Assembly (NCBI RefSeq): GCF_025813715.1
Contig: NZ_CP107532.1
Coordinates: 1,798,001 to 1,862,000 of the forward strand
DNA from: Methylobacterium sp. FF17
Lineage (GTDB): Bacteria; Pseudomonadota; Alphaproteobacteria; Rhizobiales; Beijerinckiaceae
Direction: 5' to 3'
DNA: 64,000 bases
Positions 7,806 to 17,101 of this stretch are shown here, piece after piece. A model generated the notes under the pieces. It saw nothing but the letters and a program-made list of their open reading frames with translations, searched no databases and was not told the origin of the DNA. How positions within the stretch are numbered: position 1 is the first letter of the stretch; each line of letters opens with the position of its first letter. Position numbers and translations under genes: made by a program.

Positions 7806-10469
7806 ATGGAGCGTAGCCGCGACCTCGACCCGGTCGAGACCCAGGAATGGCTGGATTCGCTGGACGGCGTCCTCGACGTCGACGGGCCGGAACGGGCGCA
7901 TTACCTGATCGAGCAGGTCATCGACGGGGCCCGCAAGAAGGGCGCCCCCGTCCCGTACTCGGCCAACACCGCCTACCTGAACACGATCCTGCCCGAGAAG
8001 CAGGACCCGCATCCGGGCGACCGGGCGATCGAGCACCGCATCCGCTCGGCCATCCGCTGGAACGCCATCGCGATCATCCTGCGGGCGAACAAGGATTCCT
8101 CCGAGCTCGGCGGCCACATCGCCAGCTTCCAGTCGGCCGCGACCCTCTACGACACCGGCTTCATGCACTTCTGGCGCGGGGCCGATTCCGAGCATGGCGG
8201 CGACCTCATCTACGTGCAGGGCCATTCCTCGCCCGGCGTCTATGCCCGCGCGTTCCTCGAGGGGCGCCTGACCGAGGAGCAGCTCCTCGGCTTCCGCCAG
8301 GAAGTCGGCGGCAAGGGCCTGTCCTCCTATCCGCATCCCTGGCTGATGCCGGATTTCTGGCAGTTCCCCACCGTCTCGATGGGCCTCGGCCCCCTGATGG
8401 CGATCTACCAGGCGCGCTTCCTGCGCTACCTGCACCACCGCAACCTCGCGCAGACGGACGGCCGCAAGGTCTGGGCCTTCATGGGCGACGGCGAGATGGA
8501 CGAGCCGGAGAGCCTCGGCGCCATCGCGCTCGCCGCGCGTGAGAAACTCGACAACCTCGTCTTCGTCATCAACTGCAACCTGCAGCGCCTCGACGGGCCG
8601 GTGCGCGGCAACGGCAAGATCGTCCAGGAACTCGAGGCCGATTTCCGGGGCGCGGGCTGGAACGTCATCAAGGTGCTGTGGGGCTCGGGCTGGGATGCCC
8701 TGATCCAGCGCGACACCACCGGCATGCTGGCGCGCCTCATGGAAGAGTGCGTCGACGGCGAGTACCAGGACTTCAAGTCGAAGAACGGCGCCTACATCCG
8801 CGAGCACTTCTTCGGGCGCTATCCCGAGACCGCGGCCCTCGTCGCCGAGATGAGCGACGACGACATCTGGCGCCTCACCCGCGGCGGCCACGACCCGCGC
8901 AAGGTCTTCGCCGCCTACAGCGCCGCCTCCAAGCACAAGGGCCAGCCGACCCTCATCCTCGCCAAGACCGTCAAGGGCTACGGCATGGGCGAATCGGGCG
9001 AAGGCCAGAACATCACCCACCAGCAGAAGAAGATGGGCGAGGCGGTCCTCAAGCAGTTCCGCGACCGCTTCCAGATCGACCTGACGGACGACCAGCTGAA
9101 GGAGATCCCCTTCATCAAGTTCCCCGAGGGCAGCCCCGAGCACCGCTACCTGATGGCGCGGCGCGAGGCGCTCGGCGGTCCGCTCCCGGCCCGGCGCTCC
9201 AAGTCCAAGTCGCTCGAGATCCCGCCGCTCTCGGCCTTCTCGGCCCAGCTCAAGGAGACCGCCGGCCGCGAGATCTCCACCACCATGGCCTTCGTGCGCA
9301 TCCTCAACACGCTGCTGCGCGACAAGAACATCGGCAACCGCATCGTGCCGATCGTGCCCGACGAGAGCCGCACCTTCGGCATGGAGGGCATGTTCCGCCA
9401 GTTCGGCATCTTCTCCCAGGTCGGCCAGCTTTACCGGCCGGAGGATGCCAACCAGCTCATGTACTACAAGGAGGACAAGAACGGTCAGATGCTCCAGGAG
9501 GGCATCAACGAGCCGGGCGCGATGTCGTCCTGGATCGCGGCCGCGACCTCCTACTCGCACTCCGACGCGCCGACGATCCCGTTCTACGTCTACTACTCGA
9601 TGTTCGGCTTCCAGCGGGTCGGGGATCTGGCCTGGGCGGCGGGCGACATGCGGGCGCGCGGCTTCCTCATCGGCGGCACGGCCGGGCGCACGACCCTCAA
9701 CGGCGAGGGCCTGCAGCACGAGGACGGCCACAGCCACCTCATCTCGTCCACCATCCCGAACTGCGTCTCCTACGACCCGACCTTCTCGTACGAAGTCGCG
9801 GTGATCGTGCAGGACGGCCTGCGCCGGATGTATGCCGAGCAGGAGGACGTGTTCTACTACATCACCGTGATGAACGAGAACTACGAGCACCCCGGCATGC
9901 CGGAGGGCGCGGAGGCCGACATCATCAAGGGCATGTACCTCTTCAAGGAGGGGGCGAAGGAGACCACGCAGGGGCACCGGGTCCAGCTGCTGGGCTCGGG
10001 CACCATCCTGCGCGAGGTCATCGCGGCGGCCGAGCTCCTGGAGACGGATTTCGGCATCGCCTCCGACATCTGGAGCTGCCCGAGCTTCACCGAACTGCGC
10101 CGCGACGCGATGGCGGCGGAGCGCTGGAACCTCCTGCACCCGCTCGAGGGCAAGCGCCTCTCCCACGTCGAGACCTGCCTCGCCGGCCGCACCGGCCCGG
10201 TGATCGCCTCGACGGACTACATGCGCCTGTTCGCCGACCAGATCCGCGCCTGGGTGCCCGGACGCTACCGCGTCCTGGGGACGGACGGCTTCGGCCGCTC
10301 GGACTACCGGGTCCGCCTGCGCGACTTCTTCGAGGTCAACCGGCACTGGGTCGTGGTGGCGGCCCTGCACAGCCTCGCCGCGGACGGCGTGATCCCGGCC
10401 CAGACGGTCGCGGACGCCATCGCCAAGTACGGCATCGACACGGACCGGCCGGCACCCTGGACCGTCTGA
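7806..10469 (+). CDS. aceE: Pyruvate dehydrogenase E1 component, homodimeric type
   Basis: This 887-residue subunit, the same length as E. coli AceE, decarboxylates pyruvate with thiamine diphosphate and acetylates the E2 lipoyl group. It shows the thiamine-binding segment GDGEMDEPES with the downstream Asn-rich half (INCNLQRLDGPV), GRTTLNGEGLQHEDGHSH, and the AceE-type N-terminus. An ATG at 7800 is also in frame, but it abuts AGGAGG; ATG 7806 has ideal 6-nt spacing and was chosen. aceF and lpd follow. Many alphaproteobacteria use the heterotetrameric PdhAB form instead, so the single-chain type is notable. Confidence 0.97.
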   Translation: MERSRDLDPVETQEWLDSLDGVLDVDGPERAHYLIEQVIDGARKKGAPVPYSANTAYLNTILPEKQDPHPGDRAIEHRIRSAIRWNAIAIILRANKDSSELGGHIASFQSAATLYDTGFMHFWRGADSEHGGDLIYVQGHSSPGVYARAFLEGRLTEEQLLGFRQEVGGKGLSSYPHPWLMPDFWQFPTVSMGLGPLMAIYQARFLRYLHHRNLAQTDGRKVWAFMGDGEMDEPESLGAIALAAREKLDNLVFVINCNLQRLDGPVRGNGKIVQELEADFRGAGWNVIKVLWGSGWDALIQRDTTGMLARLMEECVDGEYQDFKSKNGAYIREHFFGRYPETAALVAEMSDDDIWRLTRGGHDPRKVFAAYSAASKHKGQPTLILAKTVKGYGMGESGEGQNITHQQKKMGEAVLKQFRDRFQIDLTDDQLKEIPFIKFPEGSPEHRYLMARREALGGPLPARRSKSKSLEIPPLSAFSAQLKETAGREISTTMAFVRILNTLLRDKNIGNRIVPIVPDESRTFGMEGMFRQFGIFSQVGQLYRPEDANQLMYYKEDKNGQMLQEGINEPGAMSSWIAAATSYSHSDAPTIPFYVYYSMFGFQRVGDLAWAAGDMRARGFLIGGTAGRTTLNGEGLQHEDGHSHLISSTIPNCVSYDPTFSYEVAVIVQDGLRRMYAEQEDVFYYITVMNENYEHPGMPEGAEADIIKGMYLFKEGAKETTQGHRVQLLGSGTILREVIAAAELLETDFGIASDIWSCPSFTELRRDAMAAERWNLLHPLEGKRLSHVETCLAGRTGPVIASTDYMRLFADQIRAWVPGRYRVLGTDGFGRSDYRVRLRDFFEVNRHWVVVAALHSLAADGVIPAQTVADAIAKYGIDTDRPAPWTV

Positions 10470-10477
10470 TCCGGCAC

Positions 10478-10505
10478 GCGCCGGCCGCCCGAGCGCGGCC
10501 GGCGC
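10478..10505 (+). terminator. Hairpin between aceE and aceF (attenuator-like)
   Basis: A perfect 9-bp GC-only stem (GCGCCGGCC with GGCCGGCGC, 10-nt loop) begins 9 bp after the aceE stop, inside the 116-bp gap before aceF. There is no T tract, so it may be an RNA-stability or partial-attenuation element rather than a full terminator. Function is inferred. Confidence 0.4.
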
Positions 10506-10585
10506 CCCGACGTCCCGACCCTTTCATCGAACAGACCGCACGAGGGGGCCCGCGAGAGGCCCCGCCTCACCAGGGAGACTACGCA

Positions 10586-11908
10586 GTGGGCATCGAGATC
10601 CAGATTCCGGACATCGGCGACTTCAAGGACATTCCGATCATCGAGATCCACGTGAAGGAGGGCGACACGATCGGGCCCGACGACCCGCTGGTCTCGCTGG
10701 AATCCGACAAGGCGACCATGGACGTGCCCTCGCCGAGCGCCGGCGTGGTGGAGCGGATCCTGGTCAAGCTCGGCGACAAGGTGAGCGAGGGCTCGCCCCT
10801 CCTCGTGTTCAAGGGCGAGGGCGCCAAGGGTGACACCCAGGCCGCCGCGAAGGCCGCCGACGCCCCCGCCGGCGCCGACAGCGCCGCGTTGCTCGCCAAG
10901 CAGGAGCCCGCGCCGGGTGTGGCTCCCGCGCCGGCTGCCCCCACGCCTGCCGCATCGGCCGGCAACCTCCCCGATTTCTCGCAGGTCCATGCCAGCCCCG
11001 GCGTGCGGCGTCTGGCCCGCGAACTCGGCCTCGACCTCACCGCCGTGAAGGGCACCGGCGAGAAGGGCCGGATCACCAAGGAGGACGTGAAGGGTCACCT
11101 CACGCGCGCGGCCGCCCCGGCGCCTGGCGCGTCCGGCACCGCCGCGTTCGCCGGCGGCGGCATGGGCATCCCCGAGATCCCGGCCGTCGACTTCTCGAAG
11201 TTCGGCCCGATCGAGACCCAACCCCTGTCGCGGATCAAGAAGATCTCCGGCGCGCACCTGCACCGGTCCTGGCTCAACGTGCCGCTCGTCACCCACCAGG
11301 ACGAGTCGGACATCACCGAGACCGACGCCTACCGCAAGGAGCTCGACAACGCCGGCAAGGAACTGAAGGACAAGGGCTACCGCGTCACCCTGCTGGCCTT
11401 CCTGATCAAGGCCGCCGTCTCGGCCCTGCGCAAGCACCCCGAGTTCAACGCCTCGCTCAGCCCCGAGAAGGACGCGCTGATCCTCAAGCGCTACTACAAC
11501 ATCGGCGTGGCGGTCGACACGCCGGACGGCCTCGTCGTGCCGGTGATCAAGGATGCCGACCGCAAGGGCATCGTCGAGATCAGCCGCGATCTCGGGGCGA
11601 TCTCGGCCAAAGCCCGCGACGGCAAGCTCAGCGCCGCCGACATGCAGGGCGCCACCTTCTCGATCTCCAGCCTCGGCGGCATCGGCGGCACCTCCTTCAC
11701 GCCGCTGGTCAACGCCCCCGAGGTCGCGATCCTCGGCGTCGCCCGCTCGAAGATGAGCCCGGTCTGGAACGGCACCGAGTTCAAGCCGCGCCTGATCGTG
11801 CCGCTCTCGCTCTCCTACGACCACCGCGTCATCGACGGCGCGCTCGCCGCGCGCTTCGCCCGCCACCTCGCCCACGTCCTCGAGGACGTCCGCCGCCTCG
11901 TCGTCTGA
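10586..11908 (+). CDS. aceF: Dihydrolipoamide acetyltransferase (PDH E2)
   Basis: This 440-residue core subunit moves the acetyl group from lipoate to CoA. It has a single lipoyl domain (residues 1-80, lipoylated Lys42 in ESDKATMD), an Ala/Pro-rich linker, a peripheral subunit-binding domain (about 132-168, SPGVRRLARELGLDL to EDVKGHL) and the catalytic domain ending with DHRVIDGALAARF, which holds the active His and Asp. The GTG start at 10586 is preceded by CAGGGAG; extending upstream would read through aceE. E. coli AceF has three lipoyl domains, so this is a short form; a second lipoyl domain sits on Lpd next door. Confidence 0.95.
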   Translation: MGIEIQIPDIGDFKDIPIIEIHVKEGDTIGPDDPLVSLESDKATMDVPSPSAGVVERILVKLGDKVSEGSPLLVFKGEGAKGDTQAAAKAADAPAGADSAALLAKQEPAPGVAPAPAAPTPAASAGNLPDFSQVHASPGVRRLARELGLDLTAVKGTGEKGRITKEDVKGHLTRAAAPAPGASGTAAFAGGGMGIPEIPAVDFSKFGPIETQPLSRIKKISGAHLHRSWLNVPLVTHQDESDITETDAYRKELDNAGKELKDKGYRVTLLAFLIKAAVSALRKHPEFNASLSPEKDALILKRYYNIGVAVDTPDGLVVPVIKDADRKGIVEISRDLGAISAKARDGKLSAADMQGATFSISSLGGIGGTSFTPLVNAPEVAILGVARSKMSPVWNGTEFKPRLIVPLSLSYDHRVIDGALAARFARHLAHVLEDVRRLVV

Positions 11909-11948
11909 CGAGGTCCGGCCCGCGCGAAACAACGAGTGAGGTGAAGCG

Positions 11949-13814
11949 ATGAGCAGCAACGACATCCACCTGCCGGATATCGGCGACTTCAAGGACGTGC
12001 CGGTCATCGAGGTCAGCGTCAGCCCCGGCGACGTGATCTCGGTGGACGACGTCATCGTCGTGCTCGAATCCGACAAGGCGACCATGGACATCCCGTCCCC
12101 GGTGGCCGGCACGGTGGCCGAGGTGAAGATCAAGCCGGGCGACACCGTCAGCCAGGGCGACCTGATCCTGGTCATGGCCGCCGCTGCCGGGGCCGGCGCC
12201 GCCAAGCCGGCGGTGACGGACACCACCAAGGCGGACACCTCCAAGGCGGGCGCCGGCGCGCCCACCAACGGCGCGCCCGCCCACGCCCCGGGCGAGGGCC
12301 AGGCCGGCTACGGCTCGTCGGCCACCGCGACCGGCGGGGCGGCTCCGGCCCCGGCTCCGAAGGGGGCCGCCCCCGTCTCCGGCGAGGAGATGCGGGCGCA
12401 GGTGCTCGTCATCGGCGCCGGGCCCGGCGGCTACACCGCCGCGTTCCGGGCGGCCGATCTCGGCCAGTCGGTGGTGCTGGTGGAGCGCTGGCCGAATCTC
12501 GGCGGCGTCTGCCTCAACGTGGGCTGCATTCCCTCCAAGGCCCTGCTGCATGCGGCCAAGGTCATCGACGAGAGCCACGCCATGGCGGCGCACGGCATCT
12601 CCTTCACCGCGCCGCAGATCGACATCGACAAGCTGCGCGACTGGAAGGACGGGGTGGTCAAGCGCCTCACCGGCGGCCTCACCGGGCTCGCCAAGCAGCG
12701 CAAGGTCACGGTGGTGACGGGCGAGGCCCGCTTCGTCAGCCCGAACCAGGTCGCCGTCGAGCACGAGGGCCAGACCCGGATCATCGGCTTCGATCACGCC
12801 ATCATCGCGGCCGGCTCCGAGCCGGTGCAGATGCCCTTCATCCCGCACGACGACCCGCGCGTCATCGACTCGACGGGAGCGCTCGAACTCGACGGCGTCC
12901 CGGCCCGCCTCCTCGTGATCGGCGGCGGCATCATCGGGCTGGAGATGGCCACCGTCTACCATGCGCTCGGTTCGAAGGTGACCATCGTCGAGTTGATGGA
13001 CCAGATCATCCCGGGTGCGGACAAGGACATGGTCACGCCGCTGATGAAGCGGATCTCGAAGCAGTACGAGGCGATCCACCTCAAGGCCAAGGTCACCGCC
13101 GTCGCGGCGACGCCGGAGGGGCTGAAGGTCTCGTTCGAGGGCGGCACCGCGCCGGCCAGCGACACCTTCGACAAGGTGCTGGTCTCGGTGGGGCGGCGCC
13201 CCAACGGCAAGCGCATCGGCGCGGAAGCGGCGGGCGTCGCCGTGGACGAGCGCGGCTTCATCGCCGTCGACAAGCAGATGCGCACCAACGTGCCCCACAT
13301 CTTCGCCATCGGCGACGTGGTCGGCCAGCCCATGCTCGCCCACAAGGCGACGCACGAGGGCAAGGTCGCGGCGGAAGTGGCGGCCGGCAAGGCCAGCGCC
13401 TTCGACGCCAAGGTCATCCCCTCGGTGGCCTATACCGATCCGGAGGTGGCCTGGGTCGGCATGACCGAGAACGAGGCCAAGGCGAAGGGCATCAAGGTCG
13501 GCAAGGGCGTGTTCCCCTGGGCGGCCTCGGGACGCTCCCTGGCGCTCGGGCGCGAGGAGGGCCTGACCAAGGTGCTGTTCGACCCCGAGACCGACCGCAT
13601 CCTCGGCTGCGGCATCGTCGGGCCGTCGGCGGGCGACCTCATCGCGGAAGCCGCGCTCGCCATCGAGATGGGGGCGGATGCCGAGGATATCGGCCTGACC
13701 ATCCACCCGCACCCAACCCTGTCGGAGACGATCGGACTGGCGGCCGAGGCCTTCGAGGGCACCATCACCGATCTCTACATGCCTCGGAAGGACGGGCCGA
13801 AAAAAGCCCACTGA
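11949..13814 (+). CDS. lpd: Dihydrolipoamide dehydrogenase with N-terminal lipoyl domain (PDH E3)
   Basis: This 621-residue flavoprotein reoxidises dihydrolipoamide using NAD+. Residues 1-80 are a lipoyl domain (Lys43 in ESDKATMD) closely resembling that of AceF. An Ala/Gly/Pro linker follows to about 140. Then come the FAD-binding VIGAGPGGYTAAFRA, the redox disulfide GGVCLNVGCIPSK, the NAD-binding GGGIIGLEMA, and the C-terminal HPHPTLSE with the active His-Glu pair. Lipoyl-bearing E3 proteins are known from Neisseria and betaproteobacteria. It lies 40 bp after aceF, and GAGGTGAAGCG precedes the ATG. A GC hairpin lies beyond the stop. Confidence 0.96.
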   Translation: MSSNDIHLPDIGDFKDVPVIEVSVSPGDVISVDDVIVVLESDKATMDIPSPVAGTVAEVKIKPGDTVSQGDLILVMAAAAGAGAAKPAVTDTTKADTSKAGAGAPTNGAPAHAPGEGQAGYGSSATATGGAAPAPAPKGAAPVSGEEMRAQVLVIGAGPGGYTAAFRAADLGQSVVLVERWPNLGGVCLNVGCIPSKALLHAAKVIDESHAMAAHGISFTAPQIDIDKLRDWKDGVVKRLTGGLTGLAKQRKVTVVTGEARFVSPNQVAVEHEGQTRIIGFDHAIIAAGSEPVQMPFIPHDDPRVIDSTGALELDGVPARLLVIGGGIIGLEMATVYHALGSKVTIVELMDQIIPGADKDMVTPLMKRISKQYEAIHLKAKVTAVAATPEGLKVSFEGGTAPASDTFDKVLVSVGRRPNGKRIGAEAAGVAVDERGFIAVDKQMRTNVPHIFAIGDVVGQPMLAHKATHEGKVAAEVAAGKASAFDAKVIPSVAYTDPEVAWVGMTENEAKAKGIKVGKGVFPWAASGRSLALGREEGLTKVLFDPETDRILGCGIVGPSAGDLIAEAALAIEMGADAEDIGLTIHPHPTLSETIGLAAEAFEGTITDLYMPRKDGPKKAH

Positions 13815-13881
13815 GGACGGCCCAGCGACGACAGCCTGACGAACGCCGCTCCGCGTGAGGGGCCGGCTCGATCGGAAGACG

Positions 13882-13906
13882 GGGCCGCGCCGGACCGGCG
13901 CGGCCC
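13882..13906 (+). terminator. GC hairpin downstream of lpd
   Basis: A 10-bp perfect stem (GGGCCGCGCC with GGCGCGGCCC, loop GGACC) lies 68 bp after the lpd stop and 43 bp before the phasin-like gene. There is no T-run. It could reduce readthrough from the PDH operon or protect its 3' end. Confidence 0.4.
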
Positions 13907-13948
13907 TCGCGGAGCCGGTGGGGGCTCCGGCTTCAGGAGACGCGCCAC

Positions 13949-14584
13949 ATGTCATCGAACGAGACCGACACGCCGGCCGATCCGGCCCTGCGGCAGGCCG
14001 AGGCCGCCCGCGACGCCGTCATCCGGGCCATGGGGGACTACGTCGATCGCCTCGCGGCCCTGAGCCGCGCGGCCCGCAACGACCTCGACGCCGACCTGCA
14101 GGCGGCGGGCCGGCTGATCACCCGCAACACCCACCGGCAGCTCGCCGCCAACCTCACCCTGGTGCGGCGGATGATGGAGGCGCGCAGCCTGCCGGCGCTG
14201 CTCCAGCTGCAGCAGGAGTTCCTGCAGCGCCAGGCGCAATGGGCGGTGCGCGACTGGGAGCGGATGAGCGCCCAGGCGCTCGCCCTCCTCCAGGAAGGCC
14301 GGCAGGCGGCGGCGCTGGAGCGGCCGGAACCGCAGGATTTCGAATCACCGGATTCGACTCCTCCGAGTCTCGAACCCCCGGGCTCGGATCTCCCGGGCTC
14401 GGATCTCCCGGGCTCGGATCTTCCGGGCTCGGATCTTCCGGGCTCCGAACCCCCGGGCTCCGAGTCTCGCGATTCCGAGTCTCCCGACTCCGCGTCTCCG
14501 GATTCCGAGTCCCTCTTGCCCCCCGTGGAGGCGCCGGCGGCCGGTCCGCCCGCCGCCGATCCGGATCGGCCGGGCTCGTCCTGA
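13949..14584 (+). CDS. Phasin-like protein with Pro/Ser/Asp repeat tail
   Basis: A 211-residue hydrophilic protein. Residues 10-120 are an Ala/Leu/Arg-rich, probably coiled-coil helical region (RLAALSRAARNDLDADLQAAGRL, then MMEARSLPALLQLQQEFLQRQ) that resembles the phasin fold of polyhydroxyalkanoate granule proteins. Residues 135-190 are a low-complexity acidic tail built from PGSDL-type pentapeptides. CAGGAG precedes the ATG by 9 nt. Lying between PDH and malic enzyme genes, a link to acetyl-CoA storage as polyhydroxybutyrate is plausible. The phasin assignment comes from pattern and context only. Confidence 0.6.
   Translation: MSSNETDTPADPALRQAEAARDAVIRAMGDYVDRLAALSRAARNDLDADLQAAGRLITRNTHRQLAANLTLVRRMMEARSLPALLQLQQEFLQRQAQWAVRDWERMSAQALALLQEGRQAAALERPEPQDFESPDSTPPSLEPPGSDLPGSDLPGSDLPGSDLPGSEPPGSESRDSESPDSASPDSESLLPPVEAPAAGPPAADPDRPGSS
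14377..14511 (+). repeat. 15-bp tandem repeat encoding PGSDL-type pentapeptides
   Basis: Nine head-to-tail 15-bp units. The first three are identical (CCCGGGCTCGGATCT), the fourth and fifth carry one to four changes, and the last four are degenerate. Unit length is a multiple of three, so copy-number changes would lengthen or shorten the tail of the phasin-like protein without a frameshift. Confidence 0.95.
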
Positions 14585-14705
14585 ACCCGGACGGTCCCGC
14601 CCTCGGCACCACCCGACACCCGAACCGGACGCCGCCGCCCCGATGCCCTGCGCGGGGCGATGGCGTCCGTCACTCCAAAGCACGACGAAACCGGGAACGA
14701 CGACG

Positions 14706-16946
14706 ATGAGCAAAGACACCGACCTGCGCACGGCGGGCGCCGCGGCGAACGCGGATGCCGGCACCGAGGCCGCCCTGACCCGGGCCGCCCTCGATTACCA
14801 CCGCTTCCCCGCGCCGGGTAAGATCTCGGTCCAGCCCACCAAGGACATGAGCACCCAGCGCGACCTCGCGCTCGCCTATTCGCCGGGCGTCGCCGCCGCC
14901 TGCATGGCGATCCACCACGAGCCCGAGGAGGCCTACAGCCTGACCTCGCGCGGCAACCTCGTGGCGGTCATCACCAACGGCACGGCGGTGCTGGGCCTCG
15001 GCAACATCGGTGCGCTCGCCGGCAAGCCCGTGATGGAGGGCAAGGGCTGCCTGTTCAAGAAGTTCGCCGGCATCGACGTGTTCGACATCGAGGTGGACGA
15101 GACCGACCCGGAGAAGTTCATCGAGACCGTGGCCCGCCTCGAGCCGACCTTCGGCGGCATCAACCTCGAGGACATCAAGGCCCCCGAATGCTTCGTCATC
15201 GAGACGAAGCTGCGCGAGCGCATGAAGATCCCGGTCTTCCACGACGACCAGCACGGCACCGCCATCGTCGCGGCCGCCGCCCTCATCAATGCGCTCCAGG
15301 TGGTGGGCAAGCCCATCGAGAGCGCCAACCTCGTCTGCTCGGGCGCGGGGGCCGCCGCCATCGCCTGCCTCAACATCCTGGTGGGCCTCGGCCTGCGCAA
15401 GGAGAACATCTTCGTCTGCGATTCGCGCGGCGTGGTCTCCACCGAGCGGATGGCCTCCCTGGACGAGCAGAAGCGGGCCTATGCCCGCGACACGCAGGCC
15501 CGCAGCCTCGGCGACGCCATCCGGGGCGCCGACATCTTCCTCGGCGTCTCTCAGGGCGGCGTGCTCAAGGCCGAGATGGTCGCCGCCATGGCGGACCGGC
15601 CCATCATCCTGGCGCTCGCCAACCCGGACCCGGAGATCCTGCCCGAACTCGCCAAGCAGGTCCGGCCGGACTGCCTCATCGCCACCGGCCGCTCGGACTA
15701 CCCGAACCAGGTCAACAACGTCCTGTGCTTCCCCTTCATCTTCCGGGGCGCCCTCGATGTCGGTGCCACTGAGATCAACGAGGCGATGAAGCTCGCCGCC
15801 GTGCGCGCCATCGCCGACCTCGTCCATGCCGAGCAGTCGGACGTGGTGGCCGCCGCCTACGGCGCCAACGACCTGCGCTTCGGCCCCGATTACCTCATCC
15901 CGCGCCCCTTCGATCCGCGCCTGATCACCACCGTCGCCCCGGCGGTGGCCCAGGCGGCCATCGACAGCGGCGTCGCGACCCGGCCCTTCCGGGACGTGGA
16001 TTCCTACCGCCGCTCCCTGGAGCGCCTCGTCTACACCTCCGGCACCGTGATGCAGCCCGTCTTCGCAGCGGCCTCCGAGGCCGGCGGCAAGCGGATCGCC
16101 TTCGCGGAAGGCGAGGAGGACCGGATCCTGCGGGCCGCCCAGGTGGTGGTGGACGAGCGCCTCGCCCGCCCCGTCCTCGTCGGCCGCGCGGACGCGATCG
16201 CCGAGACGATCGCGCGCCTCGGCCTGCGCATCCGGATCGGCACGGATGTCGACGTCGTCGAGGCGGACGGCGCCCACACCGCCCGGGCCGCGCAGCTCCT
16301 GGCCGAGGGCGGCGTCGACGGCATGCTCTGCGGCACCACCGGCACCTACCCGGCCCACCTCGCCGAGGTCTCGGGCACGATCGGCCTGAAGGCCGGCGCC
16401 CGCGGGCTTGCCGCCATGGGGCTGCTGCAGCTGCCCCGGCACACGCTGTTCATCTGCGACCCCTACATCCACCGCGACCCCAGCGCGGAGGAGATCGCCG
16501 AGATGACGGTGCTGGCGGCCGCCGAGATGCGCCGCTTCGGCCAGATCCCGCACGCGGCCCTGGTCGCCTCCTCGAACTTCGGCAGCGTGGACGATCCCGC
16601 GTCGCGCAAGATGCGGGAGGCCCTGGAGCTCATCCGCGCGCGGGCGCCGGAGCTCGAGATCGACGGCGAGATGTCGGCCGACACCGCGCTCAGCCGGACG
16701 ATCCTCGGGCGCGTGCGGCCGGATTCCAGCCTGACGGCGGAGGCCAACCTCCTCGTCATGCCGAATCTCGACGCGGCCAACATCACCTTCAACGCCCTCA
16801 AGGTGATCGCCGGCCAGGGGGTCTCCATCGGCCCGATCCTGCTCGGCGCGGCCCGGCCCGTGCACATCCTGACGCCCACCGCCACGGTGCGCGGCATCGT
16901 CAACATGACGGCCCTGACGGCGGCCTCGGCCGACATAGCGGGCTGA
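14706..16946 (+). CDS. maeB: NADP-dependent malic enzyme with phosphotransacetylase-like domain
   Basis: A 746-residue two-domain protein that oxidatively decarboxylates malate to pyruvate. Residues 25-430 are the malic enzyme domain ([22 protein letters not shown], and the nucleotide-binding [15 protein letters not shown]). Residues 440-740 resemble phosphotransacetylase ([24 protein letters not shown]), a regulatory extension typical of rhizobial and enterobacterial MaeB. ATG 14706 (MSKDTDL) was chosen; an in-frame ATG at 14643 adds 21 unconserved residues. With aceEF-lpd upstream, the block converts C4 dicarboxylates to acetyl-CoA. Confidence 0.95.
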   Translation: MSKDTDLRTAGAAANADAGTEAALTRAALDYHRFPAPGKISVQPTKDMSTQRDLALAYSPGVAAACMAIHHEPEEAYSLTSRGNLVAVITNGTAVLGLGNIGALAGKPVMEGKGCLFKKFAGIDVFDIEVDETDPEKFIETVARLEPTFGGINLEDIKAPECFVIETKLRERMKIPVFHDDQHGTAIVAAAALINALQVVGKPIESANLVCSGAGAAAIACLNILVGLGLRKENIFVCDSRGVVSTERMASLDEQKRAYARDTQARSLGDAIRGADIFLGVSQGGVLKAEMVAAMADRPIILALANPDPEILPELAKQVRPDCLIATGRSDYPNQVNNVLCFPFIFRGALDVGATEINEAMKLAAVRAIADLVHAEQSDVVAAAYGANDLRFGPDYLIPRPFDPRLITTVAPAVAQAAIDSGVATRPFRDVDSYRRSLERLVYTSGTVMQPVFAAASEAGGKRIAFAEGEEDRILRAAQVVVDERLARPVLVGRADAIAETIARLGLRIRIGTDVDVVEADGAHTARAAQLLAEGGVDGMLCGTTGTYPAHLAEVSGTIGLKAGARGLAAMGLLQLPRHTLFICDPYIHRDPSAEEIAEMTVLAAAEMRRFGQIPHAALVASSNFGSVDDPASRKMREALELIRARAPELEIDGEMSADTALSRTILGRVRPDSSLTAEANLLVMPNLDAANITFNALKVIAGQGVSIGPILLGAARPVHILTPTATVRGIVNMTALTAASADIAG

Positions 16947-16997
16947 GCCTGGATGCGCCTGTCCGGATCCCCGCAAGGGGCGCGGGCAGGCGCGCGA

Positions 16998-17035
16998 TCA
17001 AAAAATAAGCCGGCTCTCCTGTAGGTGAGCCGGCT
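16998..17035 (-). terminator. Intrinsic terminator for the L,D-transpeptidase-like gene
   Basis: Read on the minus strand, a perfect 9-bp stem (AGCCGGCTC with GAGCCGGCT, 10-nt loop) is followed by TTATTTTTTGATC. It lies 66 bp after the stop of the minus-strand gene. The same hairpin could also halt maeB transcripts arriving from the other side, though that side lacks a T-run. Confidence 0.85.
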
Positions 17036-17101
17036 ACGGACGAACCGGGGTCGACGCCCCGGATGTTGCGTACCCGCAAGGGCGCCGTCGAAAATCCCCG
17101 G

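Noticed and set aside
7773-10370. Long open frame on the minus strand opposite aceE
   Set aside because: It exactly shadows aceE, has Arg/Asp/Gly/Val-rich composition typical of reversed GC-rich codons, and no domain. The same holds for long frames opposite fruB, lpd, maeB, kup, the chemotaxis receptor, ileS and the TonB receptor.
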